64,000 nucleotides of DNA, from the NCBI RefSeq assembly GCF_010093065.1, contig NZ_CP048113.1, forward strand, positions 7,520,001-7,584,000. Direction: 5' to 3'. Position numbers and translations under genes: made by a program. Of the stretch, positions 28,431 through 37,872 are shown one piece after another. The notes beneath the pieces were generated by a model. It worked only from the letters and a program-made list of their open reading frames with translations, was not told where the DNA came from and made no database searches. The DNA comes from Chitinophaga agri (lineage in GTDB: Bacteria > Bacteroidota > Bacteroidia > Chitinophagales > Chitinophagaceae). Positions within the stretch are counted from its first letter, which is position 1, and every line of letters starts with the position of its first letter.

Positions 28431-31400
28431 AAACGTTATGATCAATTTCTTCGGTTAATGGATTCTCTTCTTCTTCTTTCACAAGCATGCGTCGCTCTGC
28501 TATCTTGCCAAATATGTAATACAGACCGGGTATGATCAGCACCCCGAAGATGGTACCGAATAACATACCTCCGGCAGCAGCAGTACCTATCGTACGGTTA
28601 CCGATCTTACCGGGACCTGTCGCCACTACCAGTGGTATCAGACCTGCGATGAACGCGAAAGAGGTCATCAGGATCGGACGGAACCTCACTTTGGAACCTT
28701 CCAGTGCCGCTTCCAGTACCGTGGAACCGGAACGGTGTTTCTGTACGGCAAATTCGACGATCAGTACGGCGTTCTTACCTAACAAACCGATCAGCATTAC
28801 CATCGCTACCTGCGCATAGATGTTGTTTTCCAGACCAAGTACCTTGATCAGGAAGAACGCCCCACAGATACCGGCAGGCAGGGAGAGGATCACTGCGAAT
28901 GGCAGAATGAAGCTTTCATACTGTGCCGCCAGGATCAGGTATACGAAACCAAGACAGATCAGGAAGATATAGATCGCCTGGTTACCCTGCGCCACCTCAT
29001 CTTTTGATATACCTGCCCAGTCAATACCGAAACCTCTTGGTAATGTCTTCTTCGCAACTTCATCAATGACCTGGATCGCCTGACCACTACTATATCCCGG
29101 AGCGGCGGAACCACTGATCTGGGAAGAGTTGAACATGTTATAACGGGTGATCTCAGACAGCCCATATACCTTTTCCATTTTCATGAAGGCAGAGAATGGC
29201 ACCATTTCATCACGGTCATTCTTCACGTAGAGTTTCAGGATGTCTTCCGGCAATGCGCGGTATTGCGGAGAAGCCTGGATGATCACCTTATAGGGACGGT
29301 CAAACTTGATGAAGCTGATCTCATAGTTACTACCAATGAGGGTAGACAGCGTGTTCATGGCGTTGTCAATGGTCACACCTTTCTGCTGGGCGATGTCATT
29401 GTCCACTTTCAGCATGTATTGCGGGAAGCTAGCGCTGTAGAAGCTGAATACAGAAGACAGCTCCTTGCGTTTACTCAGTTCAGCTACAAATTCATTGCTG
29501 ACAGTCTCCATCTTTTTATAATCACCGGAACCACCTTTATCCAGCAAACGCAATTCGAAACCACCCGCAGCACCATAGCCAGGAACGGCTGGTGGCTGGA
29601 AGAATTCGATGTTAGCGCCTGTGATGTCTTTACACTTTTCTTCCAGTTCCTCGATGATCTCTGTGACAGAATGTTTCCTTTCTTCCCAGCTTTTCAGGTT
29701 GATCAGACACGTACCGGAGTTGGAGCCGGTACCTTCCGTCAGGATCTCATAACCGGCCAGTGCCGACACAGAGGATACACCTTCGACATCTTCACATATT
29801 TTCTGTAATTTCTCTGCTACTTCATTTGTTCTTTCCAGTGAGGAACCCGGAGGCGTCTGAATGATACCATATAACATACCCTGGTCTTCATTCGGAATGA
29901 AACCGGAAGGTACGTGCCCGTTCAGATACCAGGTAGCCGCACAGAAGCCCGCCAGCAGGGCGAAAGTCACTGTTCTTCTGCTGATGATCTTCGTCAGCAC
30001 CCTCATATATCTGCCCTGGGTTTTATCGAAGCCTCTGTTAAAGGCCGCCAGGAACTTGTCTACCGGAGATTTCTTCTTGTGTTTACCATGATTGTTTTTT
30101 AAGATCATCGCACACAACGCAGGTGTCAGCGTTAACGCTACCACACCGGAGAGGATGATCGCCGTAGCCATTGTGATGGAGAACTGGCGATAGAAGATAC
30201 CTACCGGACCAGACATGAACGCCACCGGCACAAATACCGCCGACATGAGGAAGGTGATGGCGATGATCGCACCCGCAATCTCATGCATGGCCTTTTTAGT
30301 GGCTTTGAGCGGCGACAGGTGTTCTTCTTCCATCTTGGCGTGGACGGCTTCAATTACCACAATGGCATCATCCACCACGACACCGATCGCAAGTACCAGT
30401 GCGAAGAGGGTGATCAGGTTCAGCGTAATACCGAAGAACTGCATGAATACGAATGTACCAATGAGTGACACCGGTACTGCCATGGCCGGGATCAGCGTAG
30501 AGCGCCAGTCACCGAGGAAGAGGAATACCACGATACCCACCAGCACGAACGCTTCCACGAGTGTGTGCACCACTTTTTCAATGGAGGCGTCGAGGAATTT
30601 GGATACGTCATAGCTGATCTCGTAGTTCATACCTTTCGGGAAGGAGTTCGCCTTGATCTCTTTCAGCTTTGCTTTTACATCCTTGATAACCTGGCTCGCA
30701 TTACTACCATAGGACTGTTTCAGTACGATGGCCGCAGATGGTTTACCATTCAGGTTGGAATAGATATCATACATCGAGCTGCCAAATTCTACGTCGGCCA
30801 CATCTTTCAGGCGAAGGATCTCACCGTTCGGATTGGAGCGCAGGATCACATTGTCATACTGATCTTTGGAATTGAACCTACCGGAGTATTTTAATACATA
30901 TTCGAAAGACTGGGAGCGCTTACCGGAGCTTTCACCTGTTTTACCGGGAGAGGCTTCCAGGCTCTGTTCAGACAATGCTTTCATCACTTCTTCCGCAGAG
31001 ATCTTGTAGGCCAGCATACGGTCAGGCTTCAGCCAGATCCTCATCGCGTATTCCCTGTTACCCAGGATGTCGGCAAAACCCACACCGTCAACCCTTCTGA
31101 GTTCAGGCAGCAGGTTGATGTCGGCAAAGTTGAAGAGGAATTTCTGGTCAGCATTCGGATCGTCACTGTACAGGTTCACGTACATCAGCATGCTTGATTC
31201 CACACGGGAGACCTTCACGCCTTCACGCACTACCAGTGGTGGCAGTTTGTTCACGACAGAAGCCACACGGTTCTGTACGTTCAGGGATGCCTGGTTAGGA
31301 TCAGTACCGAGGTTGAATACTACCTGGAGGGTCGCTTCACCATCGTTACCGGCATCGGAGGTCATATATTTCATGCCGGGAACACCGTTAATGGCTCTTT

Positions 31401-31596
31401 CCAGCGGAATGATCACGGATTTGATCATCAGCTCACCGTTCGCACCAGGGTACTCGCAGGTCACATTCACCTTGGGAGGTGAGATGGAAGGGAACTGCGT
31501 TACCGGTAAACTGGTAATGGAGATCACCCCCAGGAACACGATAATGAGCGATATTACTATTGAGAGGACGGGCCTCTGTATAAACTTATTAAACAT
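28423..31596 (-). CDS. AcrB/MexB-type RND multidrug efflux permease (HAE1)
   Basis: A 1057-residue inner-membrane pump of normal length. TM1 is in RPVLSIVISLIIVFLGVISI. The TM4 region LVLAIGVVVDDAIVVIEAVH carries the paired Asp residues of the HAE1 proton relay. Two large periplasmic loops and TM7-TM12 are intact, with LLGKNAVLIVEFA near TM10. It exports hydrophobic drugs, detergents or similar compounds by proton antiport. It lies between the adaptor (26 bp upstream) and the channel (8-nt overlap), in the order adaptor, permease, channel. No regulator gene is adjacent. Confidence 0.95.
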   Translation of the reverse strand: MFNKFIQRPVLSIVISLIIVFLGVISITSLPVTQFPSISPPKVNVTCEYPGANGELMIKSVIIPLERAINGVPGMKYMTSDAGNDGEATLQVVFNLGTDPNQASLNVQNRVASVVNKLPPLVVREGVKVSRVESSMLMYVNLYSDDPNADQKFLFNFADINLLPELRRVDGVGFADILGNREYAMRIWLKPDRMLAYKISAEEVMKALSEQSLEASPGKTGESSGKRSQSFEYVLKYSGRFNSKDQYDNVILRSNPNGEILRLKDVADVEFGSSMYDIYSNLNGKPSAAIVLKQSYGSNASQVIKDVKAKLKEIKANSFPKGMNYEISYDVSKFLDASIEKVVHTLVEAFVLVGIVVFLFLGDWRSTLIPAMAVPVSLIGTFVFMQFFGITLNLITLFALVLAIGVVVDDAIVVIEAVHAKMEEEHLSPLKATKKAMHEIAGAIIAITFLMSAVFVPVAFMSGPVGIFYRQFSITMATAIILSGVVALTLTPALCAMILKNNHGKHKKKSPVDKFLAAFNRGFDKTQGRYMRVLTKIISRRTVTFALLAGFCAATWYLNGHVPSGFIPNEDQGMLYGIIQTPPGSSLERTNEVAEKLQKICEDVEGVSSVSALAGYEILTEGTGSNSGTCLINLKSWEERKHSVTEIIEELEEKCKDITGANIEFFQPPAVPGYGAAGGFELRLLDKGGSGDYKKMETVSNEFVAELSKRKELSSVFSFYSASFPQYMLKVDNDIAQQKGVTIDNAMNTLSTLIGSNYEISFIKFDRPYKVIIQASPQYRALPEDILKLYVKNDRDEMVPFSAFMKMEKVYGLSEITRYNMFNSSQISGSAAPGYSSGQAIQVIDEVAKKTLPRGFGIDWAGISKDEVAQGNQAIYIFLICLGFVYLILAAQYESFILPFAVILSLPAGICGAFFLIKVLGLENNIYAQVAMVMLIGLLGKNAVLIVEFAVQKHRSGSTVLEAALEGSKVRFRPILMTSFAFIAGLIPLVVATGPGKIGNRTIGTAAAGGMLFGTIFGVLIIPGLYYIFGKIAERRMLVKEEEENPLTEEIDHNVYV

Positions 31597-31622
31597 TGCG
31601 CTACGCTGTTAGGAATGATAGA

Positions 31623-32705
31623 CTATTCCGCTTTTAATCGCAGGTGGGAAATAACTTCTTGCGGTGCCTGATATTCATAGCTGATCTTGTCGTCATCCTT
31701 TACTTTCTGAATGCCTTCAAGCAGTATCCTGTCGTTCTGTGACAGGCCGCTCTGTACGATATACAGGTCGGGGATTTCACCACTGATCGTAATGTTTTTG
31801 GATTTCAGTACATTGTTTTTGTCTACGACGAAGACATATTTTTTGTCCTGGATCTCGTAGGTCGCTTTCTGCGGGATGATCAGTGCACCTTTTAATGGCA
31901 TGGTCATTATCACCTTACCGGTTTCACCGTTCTTCAGCAGTTTGTCAGGGTTGGGGAACTTCGCTCTGAAAGCGATGTTACCTGTTTCATTGTCAAACTC
32001 ACTTTCGATCACCTGTACTTCACCTTTGTAAGCCAGCGGACGGTTATTGGCCAGCAGGAGGTTGACATGGTTATCACCGCGGCTGTTGGTGTTGGTCTGA
32101 TATTCCAGGTATTCCGGTTCGGATACATTGAAATAGGCAAACATTTCACTGTTGTCGGAAAGGCTGGTCAGCAGTTCGCCTTCATCAATGAGGCTTCCCA
32201 GTTTCTTCGGGATACGGTCGATCGTACCAGCGAAGGGAGCCCTGATCTCCGTAAAGGAAAGGTGCAGTTTCGCCAGTGCTATTTCAGCCTTTGCCTGGTC
32301 AAGTTTCGCCTGCGCCATGGCCTGTTCATTCCTGGAAACGATGTTCTTGTCAGCGAGTGTCTTTGCATTCTGCAGTTCAATTTCTGCTGCTTTTGCTTCT
32401 GCTTCTGCTTTCAGTAATTCTGCCTCATAGATCTTGGGCATGATCCTGAACAGCACCTGGCCTGCTTTTACGAATTGACCCTCATCAACATAGATGTTTT
32501 CGAGATAACCCTTTTCCTGGGCACGTAATTCGATGTTCCTGACAGAGCGGATCTGGGAAACATATTCTTTGTTAAAGGAAGTATCCATGACCATCGGACT
32601 GGTGACCGCGTACTTGCTTACTTCTTCTTTTTCTTCTTTGTGTGGTTTGCAGCCAGTATGCCATAGAAGTGCACACGTGCTGGTAAACATGACGATTCTC
32701 TTCAT
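31623..32705 (-). CDS. RND periplasmic adaptor (AcrA/MexA-like)
   Basis: A 360-residue lipoprotein with signal ending LWHTGC. It has the standard fold: first lipoyl half (GYLENIYVDEGQFVKAGQVL), a helical hairpin at about residues 95-150 with many Ala/Glu (EAEAKAAEIEL), second lipoyl half with SFTEIRAPFAGTIDR, and a beta-barrel plus membrane-proximal domain. It carries substrate from the AcrB-type pump to the channel. The ATG at 32705 opens the signal peptide; the in-frame ATG at 32762 gives a less plausible leader. Confidence 0.92.
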   Translation of the reverse strand: MKRIVMFTSTCALLWHTGCKPHKEEKEEVSKYAVTSPMVMDTSFNKEYVSQIRSVRNIELRAQEKGYLENIYVDEGQFVKAGQVLFRIMPKIYEAELLKAEAEAKAAEIELQNAKTLADKNIVSRNEQAMAQAKLDQAKAEIALAKLHLSFTEIRAPFAGTIDRIPKKLGSLIDEGELLTSLSDNSEMFAYFNVSEPEYLEYQTNTNSRGDNHVNLLLANNRPLAYKGEVQVIESEFDNETGNIAFRAKFPNPDKLLKNGETGKVIMTMPLKGALIIPQKATYEIQDKKYVFVVDKNNVLKSKNITISGEIPDLYIVQSGLSQNDRILLEGIQKVKDDDKISYEYQAPQEVISHLRLKAE

Positions 32706-32840
32706 GATATTTGATAATAAACGATAGGATGCTAAAACTGCTTTATTCAGGATGATAGACAACAGCCCCGGAGATGGGAGCTAAAAACAGCTATGCAGAA
32801 GGGGAGTAGGGATATGGTTTACATCCGACTGACATGCGTA

Positions 32841-32868
32841 GATACACCTCCGTAAACTGAGGTATATC
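32841..32868. repeat. inverted repeat downstream of the 131-residue protein gene
   Basis: GATACACCTC and GAGGTATATC form a 10-bp stem with one mismatch and an 8-nt loop, 5 nt past the stop at 32874 on the minus strand. No T-tract follows, so it is only a weak terminator candidate. Confidence 0.4.
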
Positions 32869-32873
32869 GTCAA

Positions 32874-33269
32874 TCAGATTCTTAATGCGCGCTGGGTCAG
32901 ATACTTACAGGACGTCTGATCAGCAGCGAACGGAGGGGCCTTAAAGTACCTGCGCAGATACCTCAGGCTGTTTTGATATGCATAGGCATCGCGGCCCTTG
33001 GCCAGTAGTTTGAACTTGGGAGAAAAGTAGTTATTGGGGTCTTCGTCTTCCACTTCTTCACTGATGATATATTCATCTTCAGTCACCGGACGGGTATCTC
33101 TGACCACGGAGCATTCCAGGCTCGCTGTGGTCATGTAGGATGGTTGTCCGGCTTCTGTCTGTGTGGAAATAGTGTAGCTTTCGTCGTTTTGATACGCACG
33201 TGCCAGGGAACTTTCGACCCCACTCAACAGCAAGAAGCACAGGTATACAAAAAATATAGCTACTCTCAT
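32874..33269 (-). CDS. small exported protein of unknown function
   Basis: A 131-residue protein with a signal peptide (MRVAIFFVYLCFLLLSGVES) that I do not recognise. The mature part has a strongly acidic stretch (EEVEDEDPNN), an aromatic patch (NSLRYLRRYFKAPPF) and two cysteines (near residues 53 and 121) that may pair. A -7-like box TAGTTTTG sits 8 nt before the start, supporting it as a real gene. Its left neighbour is the efflux operon, its right neighbour the retropepsin-like protein on the same strand, 144 bp away. No function is proposed. Confidence 0.65.
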   Translation of the reverse strand: MRVAIFFVYLCFLLLSGVESSLARAYQNDESYTISTQTEAGQPSYMTTASLECSVVRDTRPVTEDEYIISEEVEDEDPNNYFSPKFKLLAKGRDAYAYQNSLRYLRRYFKAPPFAADQTSCKYLTQRALRI

Positions 33270-33277
33270 TTGGGTTC

Positions 33278-33285
33278 CAAAACTA
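33278..33285 (-). promoter_or_regulatory. candidate -7 box (TAGTTTTG) on the minus strand
   Basis: On the minus strand TAGTTTTG fits TAnnTTTG and lies 8 nt before the start at 33269. No -33 box is clear. Confidence 0.45.
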
Positions 33286-33357
33286 GGAAAACTTTATGCG
33301 AGAAAAGGAGGGCGGGATAAATTTTAATCAATTTTTAAAATCGGTCGTTTTTACGCC

Positions 33358-33384
33358 CCCGGAAGAGGATGGTAATCTTCCGGG
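33358..33384 (-). terminator. terminator-like hairpin after the retropepsin-like gene
   Basis: A 9-bp perfect stem, CCCGGAAGA/TCTTCCGGG, with a 9-nt loop, about 30 bp past the stop at 33414. On the minus strand it is followed after a short gap by a short T-rich run. Confidence 0.55.
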
Positions 33385-33413
33385 AGCTTAAAATTTGCTT
33401 AATATGTTTGATT

Positions 33414-34301
33414 TTAACCTTGTACTAACAAAACTTTTTTATCGAGGTCAAAAGTGATCTTTGAACCCAGCCAGTTGATCCAGATGATGCCGTCATAGAT
33501 CAGGCCATCCAGGAACTGTACACGGAAGTCCTTTTTGCTGACGGAAGGTGCTGCTGCCGCCGCGATGCTACTAATGGAAGTAACATAGATATGTGAAATA
33601 TGGTCGGGATTGAACTCACTCTTTTTCTCGAAAGTCTTCACTTTCAGTGTGTCATTGACATCCACACCCAGTTGTTTCAGGTATTTGGCATTGAGCCGGT
33701 AGATCTCTTTTCCTGCCCCGCTATCCAGGGAAAGTTGCAGGTTGAGTGTATCATTGACCTTGAAGTAGGAGAAGATCGTGAGTGACTTATCCCTGGATTG
33801 TTCCAGCTGTACCGGAATGCTCTTCGCTTTCTTTCTGATATCGGACAGGGTCTGGGCAGATTCGAAACGCAGTACTTTTTTATCAAAGTCGATGGTGAAA
33901 GGCATTGATTCCACCAGTTTCAGGGAGAGGATACCATCAATGCCGCCGAGGTTAGCATCCAGATAGCTGATTTCCTCTACGGCCTTTTTAACCGGACCAA
34001 ATTCAACATTCTTCACTTTATACAGGTCGATGTCCAGGCGTTCACCGGTAGCACGGAAGCCGGTGTAACCACCATCTTCTTTCGTGACCTGTTTGAGTTT
34101 CTCAAAGAAAGATTTTACAAAAACGGTGAGTCCAGCACCTGTATCAAATATGAAATTGCCTTCAACGCCGTCAATTTTCGCTTTGACCAGGATATGGCCG
34201 GATTCCAGCAGGGTAAAGGGAATTTCATTTTTCTGTGACTGGGAGAACGACACGACAGGTATGCAGAGGGCTAAGCAAATAGATAGTAGTACGAACTTCA
34301 T
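33414..34301 (-). CDS. exported retropepsin-like aspartyl protease domain protein
   Basis: A 295-residue protein with a signal peptide (VLLSICLALCIPVVSFSQ). It has two aspartyl-protease-like half-domains: the first with FDTGAGLTVF (DTGA near residue 52), the second with LDSGAGKEIYRL (DSGA near 190). That is the arrangement of retropepsin-like or duplicated clan AA proteins found in Bacteroidota. The Asp-Thr/Ser-Gly core is intact in both halves, so activity is possible. The start at 34301 is preferred over 34322 because a -7-like box lies between them. Its substrate is unknown. Confidence 0.82.
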   Translation of the reverse strand: MKFVLLSICLALCIPVVSFSQSQKNEIPFTLLESGHILVKAKIDGVEGNFIFDTGAGLTVFVKSFFEKLKQVTKEDGGYTGFRATGERLDIDLYKVKNVEFGPVKKAVEEISYLDANLGGIDGILSLKLVESMPFTIDFDKKVLRFESAQTLSDIRKKAKSIPVQLEQSRDKSLTIFSYFKVNDTLNLQLSLDSGAGKEIYRLNAKYLKQLGVDVNDTLKVKTFEKKSEFNPDHISHIYVTSISSIAAAAAPSVSKKDFRVQFLDGLIYDGIIWINWLGSKITFDLDKKVLLVQG

Positions 34302-34309
34302 TTTTCTTT

Positions 34310-34317
34310 CAAAAATA
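34310..34317 (-). promoter_or_regulatory. candidate -7 box (TATTTTTG) on the minus strand
   Basis: TATTTTTG on the minus strand lies 8 nt before the start at 34301 and decides that start against the in-frame ATG at 34322. No -33 box at standard spacing is evident. Confidence 0.5.
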
Positions 34318-34371
34318 AACATTTTCGGCTACAATCGTTTTCCCGGAAGTGTTGTAGGGTAGAGCCGGAAA

Positions 34372-34390
34372 AGGGGCCACAGTGGCCCCT
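34372..34390 (-). terminator. rho-independent terminator of wrbA
   Basis: A 9-bp perfect stem AGGGGCCAC/GTGGCCCCT around a single A. On the minus strand it is followed by TTTTCC, about 40 bp past the stop of wrbA. Confidence 0.75.
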
Positions 34391-34427
34391 CTGAATATAC
34401 TTCGGCACATACAATGGGTGGCATTAT

Positions 34428-35027
34428 CTATGCGCCCTTTAACCTGGCTGCGATCTCGGCTACCCGGCGTCCCTGGAGTTTGCCGGCTGTGATGGCCACT
34501 TCATCCGGGTCCAGTTTACCATTGTTAGAGGTAAAGGAAGCGCCATAGGGGTTACCCGATTGGAACTGGCTGGGTTCGACATAGCCAGGAGCCACGATGA
34601 TCATACCCCAGTGATAAAAGGCAGTGTTCAGGGCCAGGATGGTCGCTTCCTGTCCACCGTGCTGGGTCGCCGTTGTGGTAAAAGAGGAACCGACCTTGTC
34701 GGTCAGGGCGCCCTTTGCCCATAAGGCCCCCGTCTGATCAATGAATGCCTTCATCTGTGCTGCCGGCAGACCGTATCGGGTCGGTGAACCGAAAATGATC
34801 GCGTCGGCCCATTCCAGGTCCTCGTTGGTGGCCTCGGCTATGCCGGACGTCTCTTCGATATGCTGTTTCCATACCGGGTTATTGCCCCAGAGCTCATCCG
34901 GCGCAGTCTCTTTTACCTTTAAGAGACGGGTTTCCGCACCAGCGGCCTTTGCGCCGTCCTCTACTGCCTTTGCCAGCAGATGGGTAGTGCCTGTCTGACT
35001 GTAATAAATGATTGCAACTTTAGCCAT
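34428..35027 (-). CDS. wrbA: WrbA-type NAD(P)H:quinone oxidoreductase
   Basis: A 199-residue flavodoxin-like enzyme that reduces quinones by two electrons using FMN and NAD(P)H, protecting against redox cycling. It has the FMN-phosphate loop YSQTGTTHLLAKAV near residue 10, the FGSPTRYGLPAAQMKAFID segment near 80-97, and FTTTATQHGGQEATIL near 115-130, all typical of WrbA. Length matches E. coli WrbA (198). It stands alone and appears cytoplasmic. Its neighbour at 35190 is a small membrane protein on the same strand, but a terminator hairpin separates them. Confidence 0.95.
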   Translation of the reverse strand: MAKVAIIYYSQTGTTHLLAKAVEDGAKAAGAETRLLKVKETAPDELWGNNPVWKQHIEETSGIAEATNEDLEWADAIIFGSPTRYGLPAAQMKAFIDQTGALWAKGALTDKVGSSFTTTATQHGGQEATILALNTAFYHWGMIIVAPGYVEPSQFQSGNPYGASFTSNNGKLDPDEVAITAGKLQGRRVAEIAARLKGA

Positions 35028-35135
35028 GGATTATACTTTAGATCTGAGTAAACACGAATATTAACATCATTATGCGATGTATTGTTGGGTTAGTTGACCA
35101 TTTAAGGCACAAACGATGTACCAAACAGCATTAAT

Positions 35136-35164
35136 AGAAAAAGCATTCCCTGGACAGGGAATGC
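35136..35164 (-). terminator. rho-independent terminator of the SPW-repeat gene
   Basis: An 8-bp stem GCATTCCC/GGGAATGC with a 6-nt loop. On the minus strand it is followed by TTTTTCTATT, about 25 bp past the stop at 35190. Confidence 0.78.
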
Positions 35165-35189
35165 GTCACCTCTGATAATTGAGATAGTG

Positions 35190-35564
35190 TCAAATATTTG
35201 CGAAGCTTTTAGCGTTTGTGCCTGCTATGATCTTTGTGGCCGATGCAACGCCCATTTCAAGTATACCTACCGCTAAATGCGGAAGCCAGACATCTGCCGC
35301 AAAATTCAGCAGCCAGGGAGACAACGCCAGCAGGATACCTGAAATAACGTCCAGGGTCAGATGTGTACTCATATTCAGTCTGTGAGAAATACCCAGCTCA
35401 TAGTCGGTCAGCAGACTATAAACAATGGTAAAAAGACCCATTCCCACCGGTACCCAGCTTTCCGCACCGCCCTGATAGAACCCGAAGATCCAGGGGGCTG
35501 CTATTAGCAGGACTGCCACGATATAATCGAGGTAGCCGTGTAGTTTCGTTCCTATAAATCTCAT
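35190..35564 (-). CDS. SPW-repeat small integral membrane protein
   Basis: A 124-residue protein with four predicted membrane helices in two similar halves. Each half carries the (A/S)PW signature near the end of its first helix: LLIAAPWIFGF and LLALSPWLLNFA, with a following helix. It starts MRFIGTKLHGYLDYIVA. This is the SPW repeat (PF03779-type) family; function is unknown. It is separate from wrbA by a terminator. Confidence 0.82.
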   Translation of the reverse strand: MRFIGTKLHGYLDYIVAVLLIAAPWIFGFYQGGAESWVPVGMGLFTIVYSLLTDYELGISHRLNMSTHLTLDVISGILLALSPWLLNFAADVWLPHLAVGILEMGVASATKIIAGTNAKSFANI

Positions 35565-35699
35565 GACCGGATGTTTTAGTTACAAAAAGAAATACAGCAA
35601 TTATGCCAGCCCCTTTTAATTGTTTCCAGACCGCATGCAGGGGAGGGAAGTGTTGACAATTATACATGCAAGGTGTAGTTAAGACCTACTGTTGTTGCA

Positions 35700-37847
35700 T
35701 CAGTATCCTGGATTCTGGTACGCAGCCAGTGCCGACGGATCTAACGCCTGTCCATTCTCATCGGTCAGCTGTCTCAGGAAATCATTCGGCCAGGGTCTGA
35801 ATGTAAATTCTTTTTTCATCTGCCCTTTACCATTGCCGTCCTGTCCATTACCATTCGCCGTATTGCTAGCACCCGGCCAGCGGCCTGATAGCGGAGACGC
35901 CATCTGGTTCAGGTAAATAGTGCGTTCATACAGGATCCCCGCATTATGCAGATCCTCCCACAGTACACCCTCTGCCAGTTGTTCCCTTGTCTTTTCATTG
36001 TAGATGAACTGGATGAACATGTCCTGCATGCTGGTAGCTGTTGGAATATAGTGTTCCGCTAATGCTTCCGGTGTGCCGGGAGTGAACTGGTTGATCGTAA
36101 TACGGATCGCATTATAGGAACTGCCATCAGCAGGGTAGGGAGATATTTTTTCGGGTGTATTCAGCGCGGCTGCTTTTGGTTCCCATTGAACCAGTACTTC
36201 CGGCCGGCTTTCCCCTGCTTTGTATGCGGCACGCTGGCGCAGCACATTGATATCATCCACCGCCCTGTCATAAATGCCTTTACGGCCATATGCTTCGGCA
36301 CGTAGCAGGTAGGTCTCTGCCAGTCTGATAAGGATAGCGTCCCTGGTACCACTTTCACTGTTAAAGTTGCTTTCATCGGCACTACCACCTCTCAGCGGAT
36401 CGACGTACTTCTTTACAGAGAGATAAGGAGAGGGGGCACCGGTATTCAGACCGATAGCGTTCTGATTGTAATTAAGGCGGTAGTAGTACCTGCCGGTGAC
36501 GTCCGACTTTACCCAACGTACGATGAACTGATAGGGCTGACTCATAACCGTGGTAGAGTCCAGCGCCTCTGACTGTTGATTTTCCAGGTAGATAAGGGCT
36601 CTTTTGCCAGGTAGTGCTCTTGGATCGCCCGGATTCACTGCTGCCTCTCCGGCAGGCTTGTGCGCGTTCCACCAGGCAGCGGCGGCGGCTGTCCAGGTAA
36701 ATCCGGCGGTACCATTGCGGATATACTCGTACTGGAAGGTTTTGTAATACCTGGAATCATGCACTTTATCAGTAAAGACGTCATACCCAAAGTCGGTCGC
36801 CTTGAAAGTGCCGAAAGGACGGCCGTAGGCCATAGAGCGTATCACGCCGGTAGCATCAGTATAGTTGCCGGTATGGTAGTTTGCTGAACGGTTGCCAAAG
36901 CGACCGTTCAGTGACGTATTGACATCAAACTGCGCGGCCCATAACACTTCTTTGTGGGGCGTTGTTTCAGATACCTTGGGGTCGAAGAGTGTCCAGTAAT
37001 CTGGCGCCAGGCCGGAAGGGCCACCTGCGGCATTGATCACTTCCGTACTCAGCGTGATGGCCGAGTCAAGGTCTGTCGGTACATTCCCTTTGTACAACAT
37101 GCTGAGATGCTTTTCTGCGTTGTTCATAAATGGAGCTGCCTGTGCACGGCTCAGGTAAAGCTTAGCCAGAAAGTGTCCCGCTGCCAGTTTACCTGCACGT
37201 CCACGGTCGGTGATAGTGAGTGGTAAGTCTTCATAGGCTTCCCGCATATCACTGATGATCTGTTTATAGATATCTTCCAGTTTGGCCTTGGGGTAATAGT
37301 ATATCTGGTTGTCTTCTCTTCTGGGCACCAGGAGCAGCGGTGCATCTCCGAGCTGATTCGTGATCAGGAAATATGCCCAGGCGCGCAGGAACAGTACCTC
37401 TGCCCGTCTTGTTTTGCGGTAAGTTTCGTCGGCGCCGAACTTGCCGGGTCTTATTCTTTCTATAATATCCAGCGCGATGTTACAGTTATTGATCTGTGGA
37501 TAGGCACCCATAGGCGCGTTGCTGGCGTTAGCGGCGCCCAGATAGTTATAGACATTGCCGGTGATGCTGCTCACGTTTGAACCATAGCGGGTTGCTGTCA
37601 GCGTGGCATAGGTGTTATCGCTGGTCATGTAGGCATCTGTCTCACCCTGTGTGAGTCGTGCACCATTGCCGTCCCACTCGTGTTTTACACGGGCATATAC
37701 GTATAGTCCGTTAATGAGACCATTGAGCCCGTCTTCCGTATTGTAGTAATCCTGTGTCAGATTGGATACCTGTTTTTCGTCCAGGAATTTTCTACAGGAT
37801 ATGTTGCCTGCTGTAATAAGTATCAGTATCAGGAGATATTTTTTCAT
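35700..37847 (-). CDS. SusD/RagB family nutrient-binding lipoprotein (first SusCD pair)
   Basis: A 715-residue surface lipoprotein (signal ending GNISCRKF) that caps the SusC channel and binds its ligand. The N-terminal helical TPR-like region of the family is visible (NCNIALDIIERIRPG, FLRAWAYFLITNQLGDAPLL), as is the C-terminal SusD end (LAEGVLWEDLHNAGILYERT). At 715 residues it is longer than typical SusD (500-600). It is 25 bp downstream of its SusC partner. No enzyme is encoded next to the pair, so the substrate cannot be named. Confidence 0.92.
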   Translation of the reverse strand: MKKYLLILILITAGNISCRKFLDEKQVSNLTQDYYNTEDGLNGLINGLYVYARVKHEWDGNGARLTQGETDAYMTSDNTYATLTATRYGSNVSSITGNVYNYLGAANASNAPMGAYPQINNCNIALDIIERIRPGKFGADETYRKTRRAEVLFLRAWAYFLITNQLGDAPLLLVPRREDNQIYYYPKAKLEDIYKQIISDMREAYEDLPLTITDRGRAGKLAAGHFLAKLYLSRAQAAPFMNNAEKHLSMLYKGNVPTDLDSAITLSTEVINAAGGPSGLAPDYWTLFDPKVSETTPHKEVLWAAQFDVNTSLNGRFGNRSANYHTGNYTDATGVIRSMAYGRPFGTFKATDFGYDVFTDKVHDSRYYKTFQYEYIRNGTAGFTWTAAAAAWWNAHKPAGEAAVNPGDPRALPGKRALIYLENQQSEALDSTTVMSQPYQFIVRWVKSDVTGRYYYRLNYNQNAIGLNTGAPSPYLSVKKYVDPLRGGSADESNFNSESGTRDAILIRLAETYLLRAEAYGRKGIYDRAVDDINVLRQRAAYKAGESRPEVLVQWEPKAAALNTPEKISPYPADGSSYNAIRITINQFTPGTPEALAEHYIPTATSMQDMFIQFIYNEKTREQLAEGVLWEDLHNAGILYERTIYLNQMASPLSGRWPGASNTANGNGQDGNGKGQMKKEFTFRPWPNDFLRQLTDENGQALDPSALAAYQNPGY

Positions 37848-37872
37848 ACCAGTTATTTAATATCGTGAACGA

